19,123 nt of DNA from Christiangramia sp. (GTDB lineage: Bacteria; Bacteroidota; Bacteroidia; Flavobacteriales; Flavobacteriaceae), in the NCBI GenBank assembly GCA_024635735.1, contig JAGXII010000083.1:1-19123 (forward strand), read 5' to 3'. Of this stretch, positions 7,405 to 14,814 are shown piece after piece. The position numbers and the translations under genes are program-made. Numbering within the stretch: the stretch's first letter is position 1; each line of letters opens with the position of its first letter. Below the pieces are notes generated by a model. That model had not been told where the DNA came from, searched no databases, and saw only the letters and a program-made list of their open reading frames with translations.

Positions 7405-9591
7405 TTATCTTGTAAATAATAACTCCCTATACTTGGTTAATGGCCAAAGTTCATCATCTACCAACAATTCCAGTTTATCACAGTGATACCTTATTTCTTC
7501 AAAGAAAGGTTTCACATCATCACAATAAGCGAATGCTTTTTTCTCGGCATCCTCAATCTTATTAGCAACTTTTCTCGCTTCGATCATTGCATTTACATTA
7601 GAGTTGATACTTGCGATATGCGCAGAAATACCTTCAATAATCTCCAATTGCTCTTTAGCGTGTCTGGGATAATCTTTATCATAGATTTCCTTAAGTCCGC
7701 GTACGTTTTCAATTAAAATATTCTGATAACGTATAGCCGTTGGGATCACATGGTTTCTTGCAATATCTCCAAGAATACGCCCTTCAATTTGAACTCTCAT
7801 AGCATATTCTTCAAGCTCGATCTCATGACGGGCCTCTATCTCCACCTTGTTCATTACTTCAAGCTCTTCGAATAAGTTAATAGTACTTTTACTTACTCTG
7901 GCTTTAAGAGCCTGTGGTGTAGTTCGGTTATTACTTAATCCACGTTTTTTAGCTTCTTTTTCCCAGGCTTCACCATAACCATCTCCTTCGAAACGGATCT
8001 TTTTAGATTTTTTAATATAATCTCTAAGTACATTGAAGATGGCATCATCCTTCTTCATTTTCTTGTCCTTAATAAGCTTATCTACTTCTACCTTAAATTC
8101 TTTAAGCTGCTTGGCCACGATACTGTTCAATACCGTCATAGCATTTGCACAGTTTGCTAGTGAACCTACCGCACGGAATTCAAATTTATTTCCGGTGAAA
8201 GCGAAAGAAGAAGTCCTGTTTCTATCGGTGTTGTCACGAAGAATTTCAGGAATCTTACCAACTACATTCAGTTTAAGATCTGTTTTTTCCTGTGGAGAAA
8301 GTTTACCATCAGTTACTTTTTCAAGTTCATCAAGAACAGCCGTTAGCTGAGACCCTATAAAAACTGAAATAATTGCCGGCGGCGCTTCATTAGCTCCTAA
8401 ACGGTGATCGTTAGAGGCACTTGCAATTGCAGCTCTCAACAATTCTTCATGATCATATACCGCTTTTATAGTATTGATAAAGAAGGTCAGGAACTGAAGG
8501 TTTTTCATTGGTGTGGAACCAGGAGACAACAGGTTAGTACCTGTATCTGTCGCAAGAGACCAGTTATTATGTTTACCACTACCGTTAATTCCGGCAAATG
8601 GCTTTTCATGCATTAATACGCTCAATTTATGTCTTTCCCCTACTTTTCTCATCACATCCATAATCAATGAATTGTGATCTACCGCAAGGTTAGCTTCCTC
8701 AAAAATAGGAGCAAGCTCAAATTGGTTTGGCGCTACTTCATTATGACGTGTCTTAACCGGAATTCCCAGTTTCATACATTCTATTTCAAGATCCATCATA
8801 AAAGCGATCGCTCTTGAAGGAATAGAACCAAAATAATGATCATCCAGTTGCTGACCCTTAGCCGGTGAATGCCCTAAAAGAGTTCTTCCGGTTAAAGTAA
8901 TATCAGGTCTTGAAGCAACCAAAGCTGAATCTATAAGAAAATATTCCTGCTCCCATCCAAGGGTTGCAGTAGTTTTTGTCACATTCTTATCGAAATATTT
9001 CGCAACTGAAGTCGCGGCATGATCTACCGCCTGTAAAGCTCTTAATAAAGGAGTTTTATTATCTAGAGCTTCCCCGGTATAAGAAACAAAAACCGTTGGA
9101 ATACAAAGAGTAGTTCCCCAGATAAATGCCGGAGAGGTTGGATCCCATGCAGTATAACCACGGGCTTCAAAAGTATTTCTAATTCCTCCACTTGGGAAAC
9201 TGGATGCATCAGGTTCTTGTTGCACCAACTGTCCGCCTCCAAATTTTTCGACAGCACGGCCTTCAGTTAATGGTTCAAAAAATGAATCATGTTTTTCAGC
9301 AGTTGCACCGGTTAATGGCTGGAACCAGTGAGTATAGTGTGTTACCCCTTTTGAGATAGCCCATTCTTTCATACCTGTTGAAATATGATCGGCCACATTC
9401 CGGTCTATCTTTTTACCGGTTTTCATGGCATCCATCACATTCTGGTAGGCCTCTTTAGTAAGAAACTGTCTCATTACAGTTTCGTTAAATACATTACTGG
9501 AAAAAATTTCTGATCTTCTTCCGGGCTCGTCAATTTTAACGGGACTGCGGTTTAAGGATTCTTTTAAAGCTTGAAATCGTAAAGTTGACAT
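7405..9591 (-). CDS. glnN: Glutamine synthetase type III
   Basis: Makes glutamine from glutamate, ammonia and ATP in the cytoplasm. At 728 residues it has the size of GSIII, far above the 340-470 of types I and II. Diagnostic stretches include FFEPLTEGRAVEKFGGGQLVQ in the first fifth, KTRHNEVAPNQFELAPIFE near the centre, and the substrate-binding NGSGKHNNWS with His341-Asn-Asn-Trp344. ASASNDHRLGANEAPPAI and the GSIII-specific C-terminal helical extension follow. The start MSTLRFQALKESL is the usual family opening. A strong terminator follows it. The 305 bases upstream contain hairpins and are shared with a divergent GSII remnant, suggesting nitrogen-linked control. No exact -7 box was found upstream. 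Confidence 0.97.
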   Translation of the reverse strand: MSTLRFQALKESLNRSPVKIDEPGRRSEIFSSNVFNETVMRQFLTKEAYQNVMDAMKTGKKIDRNVADHISTGMKEWAISKGVTHYTHWFQPLTGATAEKHDSFFEPLTEGRAVEKFGGGQLVQQEPDASSFPSGGIRNTFEARGYTAWDPTSPAFIWGTTLCIPTVFVSYTGEALDNKTPLLRALQAVDHAATSVAKYFDKNVTKTTATLGWEQEYFLIDSALVASRPDITLTGRTLLGHSPAKGQQLDDHYFGSIPSRAIAFMMDLEIECMKLGIPVKTRHNEVAPNQFELAPIFEEANLAVDHNSLIMDVMRKVGERHKLSVLMHEKPFAGINGSGKHNNWSLATDTGTNLLSPGSTPMKNLQFLTFFINTIKAVYDHEELLRAAIASASNDHRLGANEAPPAIISVFIGSQLTAVLDELEKVTDGKLSPQEKTDLKLNVVGKIPEILRDNTDRNRTSSFAFTGNKFEFRAVGSLANCANAMTVLNSIVAKQLKEFKVEVDKLIKDKKMKKDDAIFNVLRDYIKKSKKIRFEGDGYGEAWEKEAKKRGLSNNRTTPQALKARVSKSTINLFEELEVMNKVEIEARHEIELEEYAMRVQIEGRILGDIARNHVIPTAIRYQNILIENVRGLKEIYDKDYPRHAKEQLEIIEGISAHIASINSNVNAMIEARKVANKIEDAEKKAFAYCDDVKPFFEEIRYHCDKLELLVDDELWPLTKYRELLFTR

Positions 9592-9896
9592 ATGTGTTGT
9601 TTGTTGATTTTAATATTTGACATTGAACATTTTAACTATAGAAAATCAATTTTTCCTAAGAAAAAAGTCGGTTTATATCTTTTTAAACCAATTTTGAAAT
9701 GCGAATATAATATTCTGCAATGAAAATTTATAAAATTAGGTCTTAAAAATTATATTTTTTTAAAATACACCCCCGTAATTTTAGGGTGTAAATAAAAATT
9801 ATACCTAAAATAAAGTTTTTAACCCCTTTGCTTACCGGGGTGTGAGATTATTACATGTTTTAACCCTCAAATAAAGACAATTATAAATCTTTTAAC
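9592..9896. promoter_or_regulatory. Divergent regulatory region between GSIII and the GSII remnant
   Basis: A very AT-rich spacer of 305 bases without a credible gene. It holds a 7-bp hairpin TACACCC/GGGTGTA (9766-9772 with 9784-9790) and a second, weaker one ACCCC/GGGGT (9822-9826 with 9837-9841). The motif GGGTGTRA appears at 9784 and 9838 on the plus strand and, in truncated form, inverted at 9766. I found no exact TAnnTTTG box for either direction. A regulator-binding function is inferred from the repetition. Confidence 0.45.
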
Positions 9897-10190
9897 TATG
9901 AGCAAATTTGTGAAAGCTTTAGACCGGTGGTTCAAGAACACATTGATGTATACGGAGCAGATAATCATTTAAGACTTACAGGAAAACACGAGACGGCTTC
10001 TATTAATGATTTTAGCTATGGAATTTCAGATCGCGGAGCGTCTATAAGAATTCCCATAGCTACCGTTGAAAAAGGCTGGAAAGGATGGCTGGAAGACAGA
10101 AGGCCGGCTTCTAATGGTGATCCTTATAAAATTGCAAGCAGGATCATTAAAACTGTAAAGAATGCTGAAGAATTAGTTGCTGCAGAGTAA
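9897..10190 (+). pseudogene. C-terminal remnant of a GSII-type glutamine synthetase
   Basis: The frame reads YEQICESFRPVV then EHIDVYGADNHLRLTGKHET, followed by the hallmark SYGISDRGASIRIP and LEDRRPASNGDPYKIASRII, then a normal ending at AEELVAAE. These are the last roughly 95 residues of the eukaryote-like GSII (about 340 residues). The N-terminal beta-grasp domain and most of the catalytic barrel are absent; the frame upstream meets a stop at 9861-9863. The only in-frame start is a GTG at 9927. The ATG at 9898 is in another frame and yields about 24 residues. The remaining sequence is intact with no internal stop, so the deletion looks recent. A glutamine synthetase cannot work from this part alone. 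A terminator follows. Confidence 0.85.
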
Positions 10191-10213
10191 GGACTTCTTC
10201 AGATTGAAATATG

Positions 10214-10253
10214 AAAAAGGGGCGTGATTTTTTTTAAAAAAGCGCCTCTTTTT
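10214..10253 (+). terminator. Rho-independent terminator after the GSII remnant, possibly bidirectional
   Basis: An 11-bp stem AAAAAGGGGCG with CGCCTCTTTTT, including one G-T wobble, ends in a T-run. On the minus strand the same hairpin is followed by T residues too, and it abuts the stop of the convergent exchanger gene, so it probably serves both. Confidence 0.85.
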
Positions 10254-11200
10254 TAGTTTATAAAAGTGAGAGCAACAAAAACCGCATAGGCCGAGAATAA
10301 TAAAAATCCTTTATAGCGGCTAATTTTTAGCCTCTTGGGAAGGAATGCTAAAGGTGTTAGAACAAAAGCAAACGCAAGCATCCAAACCATATCGTTAGTA
10401 AGAATCATGGAAGATTGAAGGACTATTGGCTGAATAAGCGCTGTAATTCCCAAAACCGATGCAATATTAAAAATATTTGACCCAATCAGGTTTCCTAGCG
10501 ATATCGCTTTCTCCTTTTTAATTGCTGCGATTAGCGAAGCGGCAAGTTCCGGAACACTTGTTCCAACTGCAATCATTGTTACCGAAATAACCCTTTCGCT
10601 AATACCCATCTGTGTTGCCAGCTCTACTGCTCCTTTTACAAGCAATTCTGAACCACCCCAAAGAGCCAAAATTCCAATTAACAACCAGATGGTCATTTTA
10701 AAATTAGAGATGACCCGAAGACTTTCATCAACCTCCTCCAGAATGATCTCATCTTTTTTCCTTGATCTTTTAATAAGAAGGAAAAGATATATGGAAAGTC
10801 CTATAAGTAAAAGCACACCTTCAAATCGACTTATCTCCCCGTTACTGGAAAGAAAATAATAAAGTACGATTGAAAATACCATCATTACCGGCCAGTTGAT
10901 CCTGTAAAAATCCCTGTCTATAACAAGAGGCGTGATCATCGCAGTGATTCCCATCACCAGGCCAATATTTGCAATATTAGAACCTATGATATTTCCCAGG
11001 GAAATATCTGAAAAACCATTAATGGCCGCCTGCAGGCTTACCAGTAATTCAGGTGCAGAAGTAGCAAATGATACCACAGTTAGTCCAATTACCATTCGCG
11101 AAATATTCATTTTAAATGATAACGCGACGGAAGATCTTACCAGGAACTCCCCTCCTACTACCAGTAAAACGAAGCCAATAAGCAAATAGACTATACTCAT
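10253..11200 (-). CDS. Calcium/sodium antiporter of the CaCA family (YrbG-like)
   Basis: An inner-membrane cation exchanger of 315 residues with about ten membrane helices and the internal duplication typical of the family. The first alpha repeat contains GLTVVSFATSAPELLVS (39-55) and ends in GNIIGSNIANIG. The second contains MIAVGTSVPELAASL and GNLIGSNIFNI. The acidic residue in each PEL is the cation-binding one. A charged loop (KRSRKKDEIILEEVDESL) separates the halves on the cytoplasmic side. The ion pair is inferred from the family; related proteins exchange Ca2+ for Na+ or H+. It is transcribed alone, divergent from the BlaI gene, with a terminator at its end. Confidence 0.92.
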   Translation of the reverse strand: MSIVYLLIGFVLLVVGGEFLVRSSVALSFKMNISRMVIGLTVVSFATSAPELLVSLQAAINGFSDISLGNIIGSNIANIGLVMGITAMITPLVIDRDFYRINWPVMMVFSIVLYYFLSSNGEISRFEGVLLLIGLSIYLFLLIKRSRKKDEIILEEVDESLRVISNFKMTIWLLIGILALWGGSELLVKGAVELATQMGISERVISVTMIAVGTSVPELAASLIAAIKKEKAISLGNLIGSNIFNIASVLGITALIQPIVLQSSMILTNDMVWMLAFAFVLTPLAFLPKRLKISRYKGFLLFSAYAVFVALTFIN

Positions 11201-11255
11201 AGATAAATTTTTGACGAAGATAGAAGAATTGCTTCAATTATATCGAACCTGAAAA

Positions 11256-11283
11256 ACTAACTATTTTTATAGTTTATTAACTA
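11256..11283. promoter_or_regulatory. Candidate BlaI-type operator array
   Basis: Half-sites ACTA at 11256 and 11260, TAGT at 11270 and ACTA at 11280 form two overlapping dyads: ACTAT-4-ATAGT (11260-11273) and TAGTT-4-AACTA (11270-11283). The last three half-sites are exactly 10 bp apart. They sit 11 bp before the -7 box of the BlaI-type gene. ACTA/TAGT half-sites recall MecI/BlaI operators. Binding is inferred. Confidence 0.45.
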
Positions 11284-11293
11284 ATTTTTTCGT

Positions 11294-11301
11294 TATATTT
11301 G
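11294..11301 (+). promoter_or_regulatory. Candidate -7 promoter box for the BlaI-BlaR1 operon
   Basis: TATATTTG is an exact TAnnTTTG match 28 bases before the start at 11330. A further short dyad, GAAAT-5-ATTTC (11301-11315), overlaps the likely transcription start and could be a second repressor contact. Confidence 0.5.
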
Positions 11302-11329
11302 AAATTATAAATTTCAAGCTTATAAAAAG

Positions 11330-11692
11330 ATGGAAAAATTAACCAATAAAGAGGAGGAAATAATGCGGGTCCTCTGGGACCTGGAAAAGGCTTTTGTCAA
11401 AGAAGTCCTCGCTGAACTAAAAGACCAGAAACTCCACTATAATACAGTTTCAACTATTATTAGAAATCTGGAAGAAAAAGGATACGTTTCCCATACTGCT
11501 TATGGCAAAACCCATCAATATTACCCTGTAGTTAGCAAAGAAAAGTACCGGAAGCAATTTATGAATATGGCCACCAAGAGATTTTCTGATAATTCATTTA
11601 AGAATGTCGTTTCATATTTTGCTAAAGAGGAAAAAATAAGCGCAGAAGAATTGAGAGAGATCCTTGATATCATCGAAAATAAGAAGAAATAA
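11330..11692 (+). CDS. BlaI/MecI/CopY-family transcriptional repressor
   Basis: A 120-residue winged-helix repressor. Residues about 4-70 form the DNA-binding domain (LTNKEEEIMRVLWDLEKAFV, then TVSTIIRNLEEKGYVSHTAYGKTHQYYPVV). The C-terminal helices (about 75-118, with SFKNVVSYFAKEEKIS) would dimerise. Family members bind dyads over their own promoter and are released when the partner BlaR1 metalloprotease triggers their cleavage. The stop TAA shares a base with the start ATG of the BlaR1-type gene (TAATG at 11690-11694), so the two are translationally coupled. No beta-lactamase gene is nearby, so the regulated process need not be antibiotic resistance. In Bacteroidota such pairs are often standalone. 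Confidence 0.9.
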   Translation: MEKLTNKEEEIMRVLWDLEKAFVKEVLAELKDQKLHYNTVSTIIRNLEEKGYVSHTAYGKTHQYYPVVSKEKYRKQFMNMATKRFSDNSFKNVVSYFAKEEKISAEELREILDIIENKKK

Positions 11693-14040
11693 TGGAAGCT
11701 CTTTTAATCTATTTACTGAAGGCTTCGGCTTTATTAGGAATCTTCTTTTTGAGCTACCTGTTGCTTCTTAAAAAAGAAACAAGTTTTGAACTCAACCGAA
11801 AATTTCTTGCGGGTGGACTTTTTGCATCTGCCATTCTGCCTGCAATTTACTTTACCAGAACAATATTTGTAGAAGCATCAAACACCGCTATAAATTTTAT
11901 GCCTGCAACGGTAAATTCTGCAGAAATAGCTGCAGAAAATACTTTCGACTGGTGGACACTCACCGGATATCTCTATTTAGCCATCACCGGTTTCTTTATT
12001 CTAAGATTTCTGATACAACTTACTTCTGTATTCAGAATTATAATTTTTAACAGAAAGGAATATCACAATGGATTTAAGATTATTAAAACCAATGACGATC
12101 ACCTCCCCTATTCCTTCTTTAAATATATTGTTTACAATCCCGCCAATCATTCGCAAAACGACCTTCGACTAATTCTGGAACACGAGAAAGTACATGCAAA
12201 ACAAATGCATTCGCTGGATATTCTTTTAGCCAGCCTGATTCAAAGCCTGCTATGGTTTAATCCTTTTGCCTGGTTCTATAAAAAAACTATCGAACAGAAT
12301 CTCGAATTTATTGCAGACCGGGAAACCGTTTCCAATAAAGCGGAAATTAAAGAATATCAGCGTGCGCTGGTAAAAGTTTCAATAGCCGATCTCAGACCGG
12401 CACTCACCAATCATTTTTATCAATCATTTATCAAAAAACGAATTCTTATGTTAAACCAAAAATCATCAACCCATAGCCCCGCCTGGAAGTTAAGCCTGGT
12501 CATGCCATTATTGCTGGCTTTTATGCTGCTTTTTAATGTAAAAACAGAAGCTCAGGTTATCAATGAAAATAATAATACTATTCAACAAACCAGTAAACCC
12601 ACAGTAGTTAATGTAAAAACTGAAGTGACAATTTCCAGTGAAACAACCCGCGAAGATTTAGATGAAATTCAAGAATTTCTCAAGGATTACAATGTAACTT
12701 CCAATTTTAGCAATCTTAATTTTAACGATGGAAAACTTACCTCTATTCGCATGGATTATGAAGATCTGAAATCGGGTAACAAAGGCAATGTGGTTAAGAA
12801 TAATAAAAATGGGATTGAACCCTTTATCTTTTTCACCAATGATGCCGGAGAAATTGGCACCAAAGACATTCAAACAACCGGCAAAAAAACCTATACAATT
12901 AGAAGTTCCGGAAACAGTTCTTCCAAAAACTTATCAAAGCTCGGAAAAGATCCGCTTTATATAATTAACGGTAAGACTTTCAAAGCTTCCAGATTGAAAG
13001 GAAAATATATCGGTCTTAAATCTGATTTAAAAATGATACCAGCTGATGAAGCATTGACGCTTTATGGAAATGATGCAAAGGCCGGGGCTGTTATTGTTCC
13101 GGAAGGGGAAATCATCAGAGATTTCAACAAAGAGATGAAAAAAATACAATCAGGGGAAGGAAGTTTCTCCGGAAAATATATCGCAATTGGTTCTGAAGGC
13201 AAGCCAAGCCTTATGTCTATAAACCAGGGACAATCGCAGAAGCAGTTGGCCGTATTCTATACCAATGACGACAACCAGGCTATGACAATTGTTGGAAGAT
13301 CAGGAAATTTCAATACTACAAATTCCAATGACAATATCGTCTGGAAAGTGAAAAGTGATACATTAAAATTCAATAAATCAAATGCTTATAGCTGGAGAAC
13401 AGAATCTGACTCCACAAAACCAGGAGAGAATATTATTTATTTTAAAGATAAAACCGTCACTGGAAAGCCCAATTATCAGTTTAAATCTTCAGACTCCTCT
13501 ACCTTTATTAAGATTAAAACCGCGGGAGATTATCCGGCAATAAATTCAGAAGATTCCAATATTAAAATTTATGGTCAAACGGCAAGGCCTTTATATGTTA
13601 TAGATGGAAATGTGAAGGGAGAGAACTTTGATACGAATTCAATAGATCCTGAAAATATTGCGGCAATTATGGTTTTGAAAGATGAAAAGGCAACAAAGAA
13701 ATATGGAGAAAACGGAAAAAACGGTGTTATCGAAATTCATACTAAGTCTTCAGGATATGTAAATAAATCAAAGAAGACAGATGCGATTGTTTTTAGATTG
13801 ACCAAAACACAAACCGATACTGATCTCGAACAACTGAAAAAGAAAATTCTCGAATCAACCGGGATGAAGGTTACCTTTTCCGGAATAAAGCGAAATACAA
13901 ATAATGAAATTACCAGTATTAAAATATCGGGAGAAAAAGAAGGCAGCAACGCGTCGGCAATCTGGGATGTTAAAGAGGGAATTTCTCCAATAATTATTGG
14001 CTTGGATCGCAATGGAGGTCTCCTGATCAAAACCGAATAA
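11692..14040 (+). CDS. BlaR1-type M56 metallopeptidase sensor with SusC-like plug repeats
   Basis: A 782-residue membrane sensor-protease. Membrane helices are near 5-26, 37-57, 89-112 and 268-284. The M56 zinc site HEKVH is at 164-168 in LILEHEKVHAKQMHSLD, with the third-ligand region EFIADRE near 205-211. The region beyond residue 285 should be periplasmic. It contains two degenerate TonB-receptor plug-like repeats: PLYIINGKTF to GAVIVPEGE (about 421-469) and PLYVIDGNVK to NGVIEIHTK (about 633-685). Flanking them are two mutually similar blocks, about 306-395 and 697-782, each with a DLxxL start, a TSI strand and a GI-P-F/I turn. It presumably senses an envelope signal and inactivates the BlaI-type repressor encoded just upstream. 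The ligand is unknown. A strong hairpin follows it. Confidence 0.88.
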   Translation: MEALLIYLLKASALLGIFFLSYLLLLKKETSFELNRKFLAGGLFASAILPAIYFTRTIFVEASNTAINFMPATVNSAEIAAENTFDWWTLTGYLYLAITGFFILRFLIQLTSVFRIIIFNRKEYHNGFKIIKTNDDHLPYSFFKYIVYNPANHSQNDLRLILEHEKVHAKQMHSLDILLASLIQSLLWFNPFAWFYKKTIEQNLEFIADRETVSNKAEIKEYQRALVKVSIADLRPALTNHFYQSFIKKRILMLNQKSSTHSPAWKLSLVMPLLLAFMLLFNVKTEAQVINENNNTIQQTSKPTVVNVKTEVTISSETTREDLDEIQEFLKDYNVTSNFSNLNFNDGKLTSIRMDYEDLKSGNKGNVVKNNKNGIEPFIFFTNDAGEIGTKDIQTTGKKTYTIRSSGNSSSKNLSKLGKDPLYIINGKTFKASRLKGKYIGLKSDLKMIPADEALTLYGNDAKAGAVIVPEGEIIRDFNKEMKKIQSGEGSFSGKYIAIGSEGKPSLMSINQGQSQKQLAVFYTNDDNQAMTIVGRSGNFNTTNSNDNIVWKVKSDTLKFNKSNAYSWRTESDSTKPGENIIYFKDKTVTGKPNYQFKSSDSSTFIKIKTAGDYPAINSEDSNIKIYGQTARPLYVIDGNVKGENFDTNSIDPENIAAIMVLKDEKATKKYGENGKNGVIEIHTKSSGYVNKSKKTDAIVFRLTKTQTDTDLEQLKKKILESTGMKVTFSGIKRNTNNEITSIKISGEKEGSNASAIWDVKEGISPIIIGLDRNGGLLIKTE

Positions 14041-14063
14041 TAATTCCAATTGTATTTATTAAA

Positions 14064-14091
14064 CAAGCCGCAATATTGCGGCTTGCTTTTT
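14064..14091 (+). terminator. Rho-independent terminator of the BlaI-BlaR1 operon
   Basis: A near-continuous 22-base palindrome (14064-14085) centred on TA gives a GC-rich stem AAGCCGCA/TGCGGCTT, followed by a T-run at 14087-14091, 24 bases after the BlaR1 stop. Confidence 0.9.
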
Positions 14092-14118
14092 ATAACCAAC
14101 TGATATCTAATTATTCGA

Positions 14119-14126
14119 TATATTTG
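14119..14126 (+). promoter_or_regulatory. Candidate -7 promoter box for the 50-residue small protein
   Basis: TATATTTG is an exact TAnnTTTG match 16 bases before the start at 14143 and lies after the preceding terminator, which supports separate transcription of the small gene. Confidence 0.45.
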
Positions 14127-14142
14127 AATAAACCAACCAAAA

Positions 14143-14295
14143 ATGAAAAAGAAACTTTTTAAAGCTTTGGCAAAATTCAATAAAGCGATTCTTCCCAGTT
14201 ATTCTAAAAAACTACTTGATCTTCAAAAGGCCAGTAAACTGCAAATGGCCATAATTGGGTGGAAACTCTGGGTGACCAAAAATTCACTGGATTAG
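14143..14295 (+). CDS. Conserved-looking 50-residue basic small protein
   Basis: Reads MKKKLFKALAKFNKAILPSY, then SKKLLDLQKASKLQMAIIGW, then KLWVTKNSLD. It is strongly basic at the N-terminus with one hydrophobic patch (MAIIGWKLWV, 35-44), so it may be membrane- or RNA-associated. I recall similar 48-50-residue proteins in other Flavobacteriaceae, some labelled SsrA-binding protein; that label looks unsupported because the true SmpB is much longer. Support for a real gene is the preceding terminator, an exact -7 box and the ATG start. Its stop also interleaves neatly with that of convergent apt (14292-14295). Function is unknown. Confidence 0.65.
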   Translation: MKKKLFKALAKFNKAILPSYSKKLLDLQKASKLQMAIIGWKLWVTKNSLD

Positions 14296-14810
14296 GAATA
14301 TTTTATCAAAGAGGTAACCTCATAGTTTTTTAATCTGTCCGCTCCTTTTAAAAATTCCAGTTCTACAAGAAAACTGCACTGTACAATTTCACCACCACAT
14401 CTTTCAATTAATTTACAGGTTGCAGAGGCGGTTCCTCCGGTAGCGAGCACATCATCATGTAACAGCACTTTTTCGCCTTCCTTTATAGCGTCCTGATGGA
14501 TCTCCAGAGTATCAAAACCATATTCCAGCTCATAATTCTCTGAATGAGTAGTGTGAGGTAATTTTCCCGGTTTTCTCACAGGAATAAATCCGGCTTCCAG
14601 TTTTTCAGCCAGAAGGGTTGCAAAGAAAAATCCTCTGGATTCAATTCCAACAACTTTATCAATCTTCTGATCTCCCAAATTCTCAAGAAATAACTTTACT
14701 GCAAGCTTCATGGCTCCGGGATCCAAAAGTAGCGGAGTAATATCCTTATAGGTTACTCCTCTCTTTGGGAAATCCGGGACTTCTCTAATATACTGGTCTA
14801 AATTTTTCAT
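14292..14810 (-). CDS. apt: Adenine phosphoribosyltransferase
   Basis: Salvages adenine with PRPP to AMP and pyrophosphate in the cytoplasm. The 172-residue length is standard. The N-terminus has the expected IREVPDFPKRGVTYKDITPL, the flexible-loop side has VVGIESRGFFFATLLAEKL (53-71), and the PRPP-binding motif VLLHDDVLATGGTA is at 115-128. It follows the DUF2461 gene with a four-base gap, so the two are almost certainly one operon. The start at 14810 matches the family's usual short N-terminus. The gene ends head-on with the 50-residue gene. Confidence 0.95.
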   Translation of the reverse strand: MKNLDQYIREVPDFPKRGVTYKDITPLLLDPGAMKLAVKLFLENLGDQKIDKVVGIESRGFFFATLLAEKLEAGFIPVRKPGKLPHTTHSENYELEYGFDTLEIHQDAIKEGEKVLLHDDVLATGGTASATCKLIERCGGEIVQCSFLVELEFLKGADRLKNYEVTSLIKYS

Positions 14811-14814
14811 AAAA

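Noticed and set aside
9898..9972. ATG at 9898 opening a frame of about 24 codons
   Set aside because: Out of frame with the GSII remnant and without recognisable product; probably the old start region or plain internal codons at a deletion junction.
13737..14180. A 147-codon minus-strand frame over the end of the BlaR1 gene
   Set aside because: Antisense to conserved plug-like and repeat coding sequence and running through a strong terminator; no domain recognised.
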